A stretch of 64,000 nt of DNA from CAIODY01 sp046051225 (GTDB taxonomy: Bacteria > Bacteroidota > Bacteroidia > Chitinophagales > CAIODY01), in the NCBI GenBank assembly GCA_046051225.1, contig JBJOOR010000003.1:186001-250000 (forward strand), given 5' to 3'. The position numbers and the translations under genes were made by a program. This document shows, piece after piece, positions 1 through 8,168 of this stretch (the stretch's first letter is position 1; the number at the start of each line of letters is the position of its first letter). The notes beneath the pieces were generated by a model, which saw only the letters and a program-made list of their open reading frames with translations, searched no databases and was not told the origin of the DNA.

Positions 1-1899
1 CAGAAGATGCTAAAAACAGGCACTTGGCAGTTTAATACAGAAACTAGAATACTTCAACTATCTAGTGAAATAAGAAGATTGTTAAACAATAATTTGCCAT
101 TGGTACTAAGCGATAAAGAATATTTTGAATACATCAATCCATCTATTAGAAAAAAATTTATAGAAAAATTTAATTTACTAATTAAAGAAAAAAGGAATTT
201 TAAAACCATTAATAATTATTTATTTGCTGATGGGTCAGAATTTTTTGTGGAAATAGTTGGTCATCCTGCCACCAATAAAAAAGATGAAAAAGAATTTGTA
301 GGAACATTTAGAGATATTACCGAAGAACATAAAAAAGATATTGCATTAAAAGAAAGCGAAGAACGCTTTAGGCTTTTATTTGAGCACAATCCTGCTATGT
401 ATTTTACATTAAACGAAAAAGGAATTATTCTTTCAGTAAATCAATTTGGAATAGATTTTTTAGGATATGCAAAGGAAGAATTAATAGCCCTGCATGTAAG
501 TAAAGTATTCCATCCTGATGATGTACATAAAGCAGCCCGAAACCTAGAAATATTAAAACAATCGCATGAAAATTTTTGGCAATGGGAAATTAGAAAGGTG
601 AAAAAAAATGGCGAAATAATCTGGGTAAAAGAAACCGCTAGCATAGCAAAAAATAAAACAGGAAACGATATTTTTTTAATTATTTGCGAAGATATTACTA
701 CAGAAGTTGAAAACAGAGAACTTATAAAAATTAAACAAAAAGAATTAATACAAGCAAAAGAAAAAGCCGAAGAAGCGGCAAAAGAAAAACAACAATTTGC
801 AAGTATAATGAGTCACGAAATTCGTACGCCACTTAATGCCGTGATAGGAATTACTAATTTATTGCTAATGGAAAATCCTAAGCCAGAACAGGTTCAGGAA
901 TTAAATACGCTAAAATTTGCAGGCGAAAATTTATTATTATTAGTGAATGATATATTAGATTTTGGAAAAATAGAAGCTGGTAAAGTAGTATTAGAAAGTA
1001 CACCATTTAATATTTCATCATTAATAAAAAATATTAAAAACAGCTACATATATAAAGCTACTGAAAAAGGAATTTTGCTTAAAAGTACAATTGACGAAGC
1101 CTTACCAAAAATTGTACTAGGCGACCCTACAAGACTTTCGCAGATATTAACCAACTTGATATCAAATGCAATAAAATTTACCGAACATGGTTTTGTAGAA
1201 ATTACACTTCGTAAAATGAAATCGATAAATGGCAATGAAGTTAAAGTTCGATTTGAAATAGCAGATAGCGGAATTGGAATATCTAAAGATAAACATCATC
1301 TAATTTTTGAAAGCTTTTCGCAAGCTAATACAGATACCAATAGAAAATTTGGTGGAACAGGATTGGGATTAACCATTACAAAAAAATTAATTGAATTGCA
1401 TCAAAGCCAAATTCAATTACAAAGCGAATCGGGCAAAGGCACTACTTTTTACTTTGATATTACATTTGAAATGGCAGATGATTTTATAAAAAATAATGAA
1501 ATAAGTAATACACTAGTTGAAACAAAAGATATGATTGGCAAACATATTTTGGTGGTTGAAGACAATGCTTTTAACCAATTGGTGGCAGTAAAATTTTTAG
1601 AAAAATGGCAAGCTATAGTTGATGTAGCCGATAATGGATTAATAGCATTAAAAAAAATAGAGCAAAAAAAATATGATTTAATTTTAATGGACATTCAAAT
1701 GCCCGAAATGAATGGCATTGAAGCAACACACATTATCAGAACAAACAAAAACGAACAAATAAAAAATATTCCTATCATCGCTTTTACAGCCGCTGCTGAT
1801 ACCGATAAAGAAAAAATGATAGCCGAAGGAATGAATGATAGCATTAGCAAACCATTTAACCCAACCGAATTATTTAATAAAATATTACAATTTATTTAA
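1..1899 (+). CDS. Hybrid sensor histidine kinase with PAS domains and receiver (5' end outside window)
   Basis: Cytoplasmic hybrid two-component kinase. In order it shows a PAS-like fold near residues 1-105 (counted from the first in-window Met at base 7), a second PAS at about 115-240, a short coiled coil, a HisKA domain with phospho-acceptor His at about 270 (SHEIRTPLN), a HATPase_c domain (N-box NAIKF, DSGIGI, GGTGLGL) and a receiver with phospho-acceptor Asp at about 562 (LILMDIQMPEM). The frame is open to the left edge and the first residues (QKMLKTGTW) look like the usual entry helix of a PAS domain, so the true start is probably upstream. No membrane segment is visible in this part. 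It is followed 10 bases later by a second kinase and then a LuxR-type regulator, so the three probably form one signalling operon. The signal is unknown. Confidence 0.9.
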   Translation, partial: QKMLKTGTWQFNTETRILQLSSEIRRLLNNNLPLVLSDKEYFEYINPSIRKKFIEKFNLLIKEKRNFKTINNYLFADGSEFFVEIVGHPATNKKDEKEFVGTFRDITEEHKKDIALKESEERFRLLFEHNPAMYFTLNEKGIILSVNQFGIDFLGYAKEELIALHVSKVFHPDDVHKAARNLEILKQSHENFWQWEIRKVKKNGEIIWVKETASIAKNKTGNDIFLIICEDITTEVENRELIKIKQKELIQAKEKAEEAAKEKQQFASIMSHEIRTPLNAVIGITNLLLMENPKPEQVQELNTLKFAGENLLLLVNDILDFGKIEAGKVVLESTPFNISSLIKNIKNSYIYKATEKGILLKSTIDEALPKIVLGDPTRLSQILTNLISNAIKFTEHGFVEITLRKMKSINGNEVKVRFEIADSGIGISKDKHHLIFESFSQANTDTNRKFGGTGLGLTITKKLIELHQSQIQLQSESGKGTTFYFDITFEMADDFIKNNEISNTLVETKDMIGKHILVVEDNAFNQLVAVKFLEKWQAIVDVADNGLIALKKIEQKKYDLILMDIQMPEMNGIEATHIIRTNKNEQIKNIPIIAFTAAADTDKEKMIAEGMNDSISKPFNPTELFNKILQFI

Positions 1900-1909
1900 A
1901 CTTAAAAAA

Positions 1910-3247
1910 ATGAGTTGGTTAAAAAAATTTCAATTTAGTGAGGCAGATACTATTGGCTTATCGCTTACCGAAATTAGGCGCTTTGAAGCAACAAAACGGT
2001 TTTCATTAATTGCATTAATCATTAATACAATTTTTGTAATTAATGATATTCTTACGATTAATAACCATATCATTTTCATTATTGATTCTATTGTCATTCC
2101 TACCAATCTTTTTATTTATTTATATTTTAGATACACAAAAAATCAAAAAACAACGGCACTTGTTTTAATGATTTTTTTAAACTTAATGCTCATTTCAACA
2201 GCGCCTTATTACACCAGAGCATCTAATCTTGAATTGTTTTTCTTTCCAATGATGATATTAACCTTTAGCCTTATTGATCAAAAACAAAAATGGCTTTTGT
2301 ATGGCTTGGTAGGTTTTATATCTGCATCAATATTGTTGATTGAATTTAGTGATTTTAACATGTTTTCATTTGGTAAAATTCCCGAAAGCGAAATTCCTGA
2401 ATTAGCACATCTTACATGCTTATCCTGTGTAGTTTTATTTTTTATTTTCCTTCGCACTGTAATGGTTGTAATATCAAATAATGAAGAAAAATTGCAACAC
2501 GAAACCGAACAATTACTGTTAGCCAATAAAAGCTTGAAAGAGCTAAATGAATTAAAAGAAAACTATAACGAAAATTTGCAAAAGCAATTAAATGCTGCCC
2601 AACAAAAACTAGAAACAAAAGAACGAGAAATAAAAATGGCAGCTATGCAAGGTGAAGAAATGGAGCGAAAGCGTATTGCACTTGATTTGCATGATGAGCT
2701 AGGTGTTAAACTTTCGGCACTAAAAATGAATTTAAGCAATTTTGAAAATAAGCTTGCCGAAAATGCAAACCATGAATTTTTACAAATTATGAAATTGGTA
2801 GACGATGCTTGCAATCAAATTAGAGATATATCGCACCACATGCATCCTGCCATGTTTGAAGAACAAGGATTAATTAATATTTTAAAAGATGTAATTAGCA
2901 ATGTAAATAATTCAAAAAAAATAAATGTACAATTGGTTGTAGTTGATTATCAAAATCAATTATCAACTCAAAAAGAATTGATGCTGTATCGAATCATTTT
3001 AGAATTGCTAAACAATACTTTAAAACATGCAAATGCTTCAAAAATAAATATTCAGCTGATTAAACATAATCAATCTATTACTATTTTATACGAAGATGAT
3101 GGAGACGGATTTGATGAAAAAAATGTAAAAAAAGGATTAGGATTAAATAGCATTCTGCATCGCACCAATGCATTAAATGCACAATGGAAAATTGAATCGA
3201 AAAACAATAAAGGTACTTTTCATGTAATTGAATTGCCCATTAACTAA
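1910..3247 (+). CDS. Membrane-bound NarX/DesK-type sensor histidine kinase
   Basis: The N-terminal third has about six hydrophobic segments (residues about 25-185), then a coiled coil (about 190-250), a HisKA_3 dimerisation domain with the phosphorylated His at about 261 in the motif ERKRIALDLHDELG, and a HATPase_c domain with DDGDGF and a GLGL glycine box. This is the kinase class that pairs with LuxR/NarL response regulators, and such a regulator lies 5 bases downstream. An earlier in-frame start inside the hybrid kinase gene is possible, but the ATG chosen lies just after that gene's stop, follows an A-rich leader and begins MSWLKKF. The sensory input is probably membrane-associated; no extracytoplasmic domain of note is seen. 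Confidence 0.88.
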   Translation: MSWLKKFQFSEADTIGLSLTEIRRFEATKRFSLIALIINTIFVINDILTINNHIIFIIDSIVIPTNLFIYLYFRYTKNQKTTALVLMIFLNLMLISTAPYYTRASNLELFFFPMMILTFSLIDQKQKWLLYGLVGFISASILLIEFSDFNMFSFGKIPESEIPELAHLTCLSCVVLFFIFLRTVMVVISNNEEKLQHETEQLLLANKSLKELNELKENYNENLQKQLNAAQQKLETKEREIKMAAMQGEEMERKRIALDLHDELGVKLSALKMNLSNFENKLAENANHEFLQIMKLVDDACNQIRDISHHMHPAMFEEQGLINILKDVISNVNNSKKINVQLVVVDYQNQLSTQKELMLYRIILELLNNTLKHANASKINIQLIKHNQSITILYEDDGDGFDEKNVKKGLGLNSILHRTNALNAQWKIESKNNKGTFHVIELPIN

Positions 3248-3252
3248 GCACT

Positions 3253-3891
3253 ATGAACGATGTAATAAAAATAATGTTGGCAGACGACCATCAATTAATT
3301 TTAGATGAACTAAAAAAATTATTTATCAACTCCGAACGATTTGAAATTATTGGATTATACAATAACGGAACAGATTTAAAACAAGCCATTAAAAATAATC
3401 AACCCGATTTAATTATTACCGACATTAATATGCCAGGTATTAATGGAATTGAAATTTGCGAATGGACAAAAATGGCTTTTCCGAAAATAAAAGTGGTTTT
3501 AATTTCGATGTTTTATAGCCAATCATTAATTAATAAATTAGTACAAATAAAAGCCGATGGTTATTTAATAAAAAATTCAACCCGATTTGAAATTGAACAC
3601 TGCATAGAACAAGTGTTAAAAGGAAAAACAATAATTTATCAAAAACCTTTGATAGAAGCCATTTCAGTAGAATCTTTTTTGTTTCCAACTAATTATTTAT
3701 CGGATACAGAAAAAGATGTTTTAAAGTTTATTGCATTAGGATTTAGCAATAAAGAAATTGCCGATAAAACTTTAATGGCAGAATTTTCAATTGAAAGTAT
3801 TCGGAAAATAATTTATAAAAAATTAAATACAGGAAGCTTTGCCGATTTAGTAAGTTTTGCTGTAAGCCTAGGTTTGATTAGCAAAAAATAA
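3253..3891 (+). CDS. LuxR/NarL-family response regulator
   Basis: Two-domain transcriptional regulator of 212 residues. The receiver domain has the acidic pair in MLADDHQ, the phosphorylated Asp57 in DLIITDINMPG and the conserved Lys in GYLIKNS. The C-terminal LuxR-type helix-turn-helix starts near residue 150 (LSDTEKDVLKFIALGFSNKEIADK). It is the natural partner of the HisKA_3 kinase immediately upstream. In Bacteroidota such pairs often regulate envelope or stress genes, but no target can be read from this window. Confidence 0.9.
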   Translation: MNDVIKIMLADDHQLILDELKKLFINSERFEIIGLYNNGTDLKQAIKNNQPDLIITDINMPGINGIEICEWTKMAFPKIKVVLISMFYSQSLINKLVQIKADGYLIKNSTRFEIEHCIEQVLKGKTIIYQKPLIEAISVESFLFPTNYLSDTEKDVLKFIALGFSNKEIADKTLMAEFSIESIRKIIYKKLNTGSFADLVSFAVSLGLISKK

Positions 3892-3901
3892 TTTTTTTTA
3901 A

Positions 3902-4981
3902 TTAAAGCACCGTTAAATATTTTTTAAACGCCTCCATCTTTTTCCAAATTTCCTCTTCTGTTTTTTTATCAATTTTTTCAAACGGAAAAATTTCTGTTTT
4001 CAATTTCTTTGCTAAAACAGTTCGTTTCCAAATGCCGATGATTTTTCCATCTTGCACTATCATGGGTTTAAAAATACCATTGTTGGTAAATACTTTGGGC
4101 GCATGATTTTTATCAACTACATCAAAGCGATGATTGTAGCTGATGATGTATTCATCAAATGCAGGCAGCAAGTAGATTTCAGCGGCTGTTATTCCCCCTT
4201 TGAAGGGGGCAAGGGGGATGTTTTTTTCATTCACCGAAACAAAATAAGTTTGTTCGCCAACTTCAATTTTTTCTAAAAATTTTGAAGCAGAATCAATCGC
4301 TTTTTTTGCATCGGTTTGATTCAAACCGCTCCACCAACTAAAATCTTTGAGTGTGGCAGGCGAATGACTTTGAAAATAAATCAAAGCCAATTTTGCTAAT
4401 GCTTCATCACGATTAATTTTTTTTGATTGAGGAATTCTTTCCTCCAGCAAAGCATAAGAAATTTCTTTTCCTTTTCTAATTCCATTACAAACCAACCCAT
4501 TCAACTCTGCATGAAACATGATATGAGCAGAGCGATAATTATCGGTATTGATTTTTTCTTTTTGCAACACAGCCATGATTTCATCACGAGTGCAATGATT
4601 TTTTTTCGCCAATAATTTCAAAATTATTTTTTCAGATTGCAACAAAGTTTTTGCATCCATCCCAACTGATTTGCTGTAAGAATTTAATGTACGGATTAAT
4701 TGTGGAGCTGATAAATCCAGCATCCAGCGCAGGTTTTCAGCCGATACGATATGCCATGTTGGACGAAGAATGTGTGTACGGATTAGTTCTCCATTGTTTA
4801 ATGCAGCTTCAATTTTGTTTTCATTCGCATCGGGCAAACGCAGCGCCACAGCCCATTTGCTCATTTCATAATCTTGCGCTTGCATAGCACCCATCCAATT
4901 CAACAATTCATTCGGTTGCTGAAATTGCTGTTGTGCAATTTGTTGTTTGTGTAGTCGGTGGTGTGGGATGGAAGTTTTCAT
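3902..4981 (-). CDS. Winged-helix DNA glycosylase-like protein (AlkZ/YcaQ family)
   Basis: 359 residues, normal for the winged-helix HTH_42 family that includes the interstrand-crosslink glycosylases AlkZ and YcaQ. Diagnostic blocks are GAMQAQDY at 31-38, which carries the family's catalytic QxQ signature, and HILRPTWH at about 70-77. Family members unhook or excise alkylated bases; this activity is inferred. Residues about 254-264 (NIPLAPFKGG) are encoded by a G/C-tract word repeat that looks inserted in frame between a beta strand and the conserved segment LLPAFDEYI. The gene is transcribed away from the two-component operon and lies just downstream of a possible nuclease gene. Confidence 0.75.
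   Translation of the reverse strand: MKTSIPHHRLHKQQIAQQQFQQPNELLNWMGAMQAQDYEMSKWAVALRLPDANENKIEAALNNGELIRTHILRPTWHIVSAENLRWMLDLSAPQLIRTLNSYSKSVGMDAKTLLQSEKIILKLLAKKNHCTRDEIMAVLQKEKINTDNYRSAHIMFHAELNGLVCNGIRKGKEISYALLEERIPQSKKINRDEALAKLALIYFQSHSPATLKDFSWWSGLNQTDAKKAIDSASKFLEKIEVGEQTYFVSVNEKNIPLAPFKGGITAAEIYLLPAFDEYIISYNHRFDVVDKNHAPKVFTNNGIFKPMIVQDGKIIGIWKRTVLAKKLKTEIFPFEKIDKKTEEEIWKKMEAFKKYLTVL
4191..4220. repeat. In-frame C/G-tract word repeat inside the AlkZ-like gene
   Basis: The plus strand carries CCCCCTTTGAAGGGGG followed by CAAGGGGGAT: an inverted C5/G5 core plus a second G5 tract. It stands out in a gene with low G+C and is translated on the minus strand as NIPLAPFKGG. From general experience with Bacteroidota genomes this word recurs between and inside genes, but that cannot be checked here. 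Confidence 0.6.
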
Positions 4982-4990
4982 TTTTGAAAA

Positions 4991-5785
4991 TTATTCATTC
5001 CAATATTTTCTTTCTCTATCTGCTGATGTTTGCACATCGTCAGTTGCAATATCAACTTGTTTTTGCGAAGGCTCATTTTGCAAATATGCAAATGGCAAAA
5101 GCTTTGGTGTGATTGACTTTGATAAGAATTGATTTAAAATTGAACCGCAAATAAATCCTTTCACAGCATCATTAAAATTTTGTTTTGCAACAGCGTTGAA
5201 TTGAACAACAGCCAACTCTTGCCAAGTGATAATTCCTGTTTTATATTTTGATGGGAGAATTTGTGCCGCAACTTTTTCTTTCACGGTTTCATCAATGCAG
5301 TAAATCAAAAATTTATTTTCATTAAATCTTTCAAAGTCTTCAACACCTAAATAATATTCGGGATTCGTGTCTTTATCGCTGATTGGTTTATTCAAATTCT
5401 TGGATTCCACAACCAGCAAGTATTCTACGTCATTGCTATCAATAAATTTTATAACCACATCACACAACCGAATTCCTTTTTCAAGTTTTTTCTCCCATTC
5501 ATAACTCCAATTGCAACTAACAATATTTGTGATAGGTAAATCAATCTCTGCAAATTTATAAAGTTCTTTTATCCAAATTTCTGGCTCGAACAAAGCAAAG
5601 TTTTCCCAAAGTGCAACTGTTAAATTAGTTTCGTGTTTGGTGCTAAATAATTCATGGTAGCGGTTTTCATCAGTTTTTGCACCATGAAATCTTGTTCTAT
5701 CATTCCAAATTCTTTTCAATCTTTTATACGCTGCTGAATTTGTTGTTGCAGGAATTGCGATGAGTTGATTGAACCAATATTTCAT
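4991..5785 (-). CDS. Uncharacterised protein with PD-(D/E)XK-like nuclease motif
   Basis: 264 residues, no signal peptide or membrane segment. Its core contains Asp109 in LCDVVIKF, then a turn and a strand ending in E127-S-K129 (YLLVVESKN). This D-x(n)-E-x-K pattern on adjacent strands is the active-site arrangement of PD-(D/E)XK nucleases. I do not recognise a named family. It lies 9 bases upstream of the AlkZ-like glycosylase on the same strand, so the two may be co-transcribed, which would fit a repair or defence role. The nuclease call is inference from one motif and predicted fold order. Confidence 0.5.
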   Translation of the reverse strand: MKYWFNQLIAIPATTNSAAYKRLKRIWNDRTRFHGAKTDENRYHELFSTKHETNLTVALWENFALFEPEIWIKELYKFAEIDLPITNIVSCNWSYEWEKKLEKGIRLCDVVIKFIDSNDVEYLLVVESKNLNKPISDKDTNPEYYLGVEDFERFNENKFLIYCIDETVKEKVAAQILPSKYKTGIITWQELAVVQFNAVAKQNFNDAVKGFICGSILNQFLSKSITPKLLPFAYLQNEPSQKQVDIATDDVQTSADRERKYWNE

Positions 5786-5811
5786 AAGTTTATTTTAGAA
5801 AATTTTCATTT

Positions 5812-7797
5812 TTAATAATTCACCAGCTTCTCCAGGCTCTCTTTCAGCCTTGCTTTGGCTAAGAAATTATTTTCAAGCGGAATGGCAAACGGAACAGGCG
5901 TATCTAACGATGCACAACGCATCACAGGTGCATCCAAGCTTTCAAAGCAATGCTCATTTATCCAAGCAGAAATTTCTCCGCCAATGCCACCAATCAAAGT
6001 ATCTTCATGCAAGATTAAAACTTTGCCTGTTTTTTTCACAGCAGCTTCAATCGCTTTGTAGTCAAGCGGTGCAAGCGTTCGCAAATCAAGAATCTGAATA
6101 CTGAAATCTGATAACTGTTTACTGATGTCCAAAGCCCAATGCACACCAGCACCATAAGTGATTATAGTTGCATCGCTACCTTCCGCCACCACATTGGCTT
6201 TGCCTATTTCAATTTCATAATAATCGGTTGGCACCATCCCACTTACACTTCTGTATAAAGCTTTGTGTTCAAAGAACATCACAGGATTCGGGTCGTTGAT
6301 GGCAGCAATCAACAAGCCTTTTGCATCGGCTGGTGAGGATGGATAAACCACTTTCAAACCTGGCACTTTGGTAAACCAAGCTTCATTGCTTTGGCTGTGA
6401 AATGGTCCTGCGCCAACTCCTGCGCCTGTAGGCATACGCACCACCACATCCGCATTTTGTCCCCAACGATAATGAATCTTAGCTAGGTTGTTTACTATTT
6501 GATTAAAGCCTTCGGTAACGAAATCTGCAAATTGCATTTCCATCACCGCTTTATATTTTTCTAAACTCAAACCCAATGAAATACCAATGATAGCACTTTC
6601 GCAAAGCGTTGTGTTGCGAACTCTTTCTTTTCCAAATTCATTCACCAAACCATCTGTGATTTTAAACACACCTCCATATTCCGCTACATCTTGTCCCATA
6701 ATGATGAGGTTGGAATGCTTTTGCATGCTTTGTTTCAAGCCTTCGGAAATGGCATCAACCAATCGCATTTCTTTTGTATTTCCCAATGACGAATGACCAA
6801 TGACGAATGACTGTTGATGCGGAGCAAAAATATCATTTAACTCTTCTTCTGTATTAGCAACAGGTTCAGGAGAGTTGAAGCAGATTTCTAAATTACTTTC
6901 TATTTCGTGTTTGAAATTGGCTTTGGTTTCATCCACAAATTGTTGCGTAATAATTTTTTCTTCTAACAAATAATTTTCAAAATTCATCACCGGGTCTAAT
7001 TTTCCCCATTGCTCGAAAAGTGCTGTGGGCACGTATTTCACACCGCTTGCTTCTTCATGACCTCTCATTCTGAAAGTCATGCACTCTATCAAAATTGGTT
7101 TTTGATTTTCGATGCAATATTTTTTTGCTTCTAAAATGGTGTGATAAACTTCCAACAAATTATTGCCTTCAATCGTGATGCCTTTCATGCCATAACCAAT
7201 GGCTCTGTCGGATAATTTTTCGCAAACAAATTGCTCATTGGTCGGCGTTGACAAACCATAGCCATTATTTTCAATTACAAAAATTACTGGCAAACCCCAC
7301 ACCGCTGCGGTGTTCAAGGCTTCATGAAAATCTCCTTGACTTGTACCGCCATCGCCAGTAAATGCCACACTCACTTTATTTTCTTTGCGCAATTTATAAG
7401 CTAATGCTGCGCCATCAGCCAATGAAAGTTGTGGACCCAAATGCGAAATCATGCCACAGATATGATGTTCGGCACTGCCGAAGTGAAAACTTCTTTCTCT
7501 GCCTTTGCTGAAACCATTTTTTTTGCCTTGCAATTGCATGAACAATTTATCCAAAGGCATTTTTCGAGTCGTAAAAATTCCCAAATTTCGGTGCAATGGC
7601 ATCACCCATTCATCTTGCGCCAATGCGCTGGCAACGCCTACCGATATGGCTTCTTGACCAATTCCACTAAACCATTTACTCACTTTTCCTTGACGTAAAA
7701 GCAGCAACATTTTTTCTTCAATCGCTCGTGGTAAAGCAATGTTCTTGTAAAGTTCAATGAGCTTTTCGTTGCTCAAATTTTTTTTGTCGAAATTCAT
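5812..7797 (-). CDS. Fused 2-oxoacid (branched-chain) dehydrogenase E1 alpha-beta
   Basis: 661 residues joining the E1 alpha and beta subunits of a thiamine-diphosphate-dependent 2-oxoacid dehydrogenase, a fusion common in Bacteroidota and usually assigned to branched-chain oxoacid oxidation. The alpha half (about 1-325) has the ThDP/Mg motif GDGG at 148-151 with NN at 177-178; the beta half (about 339-661) is the transketolase-like pyrimidine-binding and C-terminal pair. It would work with lipoyl E2 and E3 proteins encoded elsewhere. The linker between the halves (residues about 330-338, SFVIGHSSL) is made of a tandem word repeat. An exact TAnnTTTG box lies upstream, giving a leader of about 19 nt, and an intrinsic terminator separates it from the gene upstream, so it is probably monocistronic. 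Confidence 0.88.
   Translation of the reverse strand: MNFDKKNLSNEKLIELYKNIALPRAIEEKMLLLLRQGKVSKWFSGIGQEAISVGVASALAQDEWVMPLHRNLGIFTTRKMPLDKLFMQLQGKKNGFSKGRERSFHFGSAEHHICGMISHLGPQLSLADGAALAYKLRKENKVSVAFTGDGGTSQGDFHEALNTAAVWGLPVIFVIENNGYGLSTPTNEQFVCEKLSDRAIGYGMKGITIEGNNLLEVYHTILEAKKYCIENQKPILIECMTFRMRGHEEASGVKYVPTALFEQWGKLDPVMNFENYLLEEKIITQQFVDETKANFKHEIESNLEICFNSPEPVANTEEELNDIFAPHQQSFVIGHSSLGNTKEMRLVDAISEGLKQSMQKHSNLIIMGQDVAEYGGVFKITDGLVNEFGKERVRNTTLCESAIIGISLGLSLEKYKAVMEMQFADFVTEGFNQIVNNLAKIHYRWGQNADVVVRMPTGAGVGAGPFHSQSNEAWFTKVPGLKVVYPSSPADAKGLLIAAINDPNPVMFFEHKALYRSVSGMVPTDYYEIEIGKANVVAEGSDATIITYGAGVHWALDISKQLSDFSIQILDLRTLAPLDYKAIEAAVKKTGKVLILHEDTLIGGIGGEISAWINEHCFESLDAPVMRCASLDTPVPFAIPLENNFLAKARLKESLEKLVNY
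6784..6810. repeat. Tandem GTCATT(C/G) word repeat in the E1 alpha-beta linker
   Basis: On the plus strand AATGACGAATGACC is followed by AATGACGAATGAC, i.e. four copies of a 7-base word AATGAC(G/C). It is translated on the minus strand as FVIGHSSL in the junction between the E1 alpha and E1 beta halves. The protein on both sides is conserved in character while this segment is not. Confidence 0.6.
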
Positions 7798-7819
7798 TTT
7801 TATAAAAAATATTTAAAAG

Positions 7820-7827
7820 CAAAGGTA
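7820..7827 (-). promoter_or_regulatory. Bacteroidota -7 box (TACCTTTG) for the E1 gene
   Basis: Exact match to the TAnnTTTG consensus recognised by the Bacteroidota primary sigma factor. Transcription would begin about 4 bases downstream, leaving a leader of about 19 nt before the ATG. No clear -33 element was identified. Confidence 0.55.
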
Positions 7828-7877
7828 AAATAATACTACTCCGAATGTTTGCATTTTATGATGCTTTAATAAAAAAA

Positions 7878-7910
7878 TTAAAGCCAAACTTTATTTAAGT
7901 TTGGCTTTAA
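7878..7910 (-). terminator. Intrinsic terminator, 14-bp perfect stem
   Basis: Two perfect 14-bp arms containing AAGCCAAACTT and its complement enclose a 5-base loop. On the minus strand the stem is followed by a T-run (the A-tract just to its left on the plus strand). It ends the transcript that carries the T9SS cargo and the small lipoprotein. Confidence 0.8.
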
Positions 7911-7937
7911 TTTAATGATGTAGCTACTGATAAATTT

Positions 7938-8168
7938 TTAGTTTTTATTCTGTAATGATTTTAGTTTTTTCTGCATCTGAATGGCTTTTAATGAATCTAA
8001 TTCTTGTTGGTTTACAACGCCAGGTTCGGGATTAATTCTATTATTAATGGTGGTAGTTGGTACAACTTTTTTCTCACAATGTTTGCAAGTACAATTCAAT
8101 AACACTGGCATAGCAATAATAATAGCTGCCAATATCAATTTATTTTTCGGCAACAATGATTTTTTCAT
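7938..8168 (-). CDS. Small hypothetical lipoprotein
   Basis: 76 residues. A basic start (MKKSLLPKNK), a hydrophobic stretch and LLNC at residues about 23-26 suggest a signal-peptidase-II lipobox with Cys26 as the lipid anchor; CxxC follows. The mature part is Gln/Lys-rich and probably unstructured. Its start lies within the last 29 bases of the T9SS cargo gene in another frame, and an intrinsic terminator follows its stop, which supports translation as the second gene of that transcript. No family was recognised. Confidence 0.55.
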   Translation of the reverse strand: MKKSLLPKNKLILAAIIIAMPVLLNCTCKHCEKKVVPTTTINNRINPEPGVVNQQELDSLKAIQMQKKLKSLQNKN

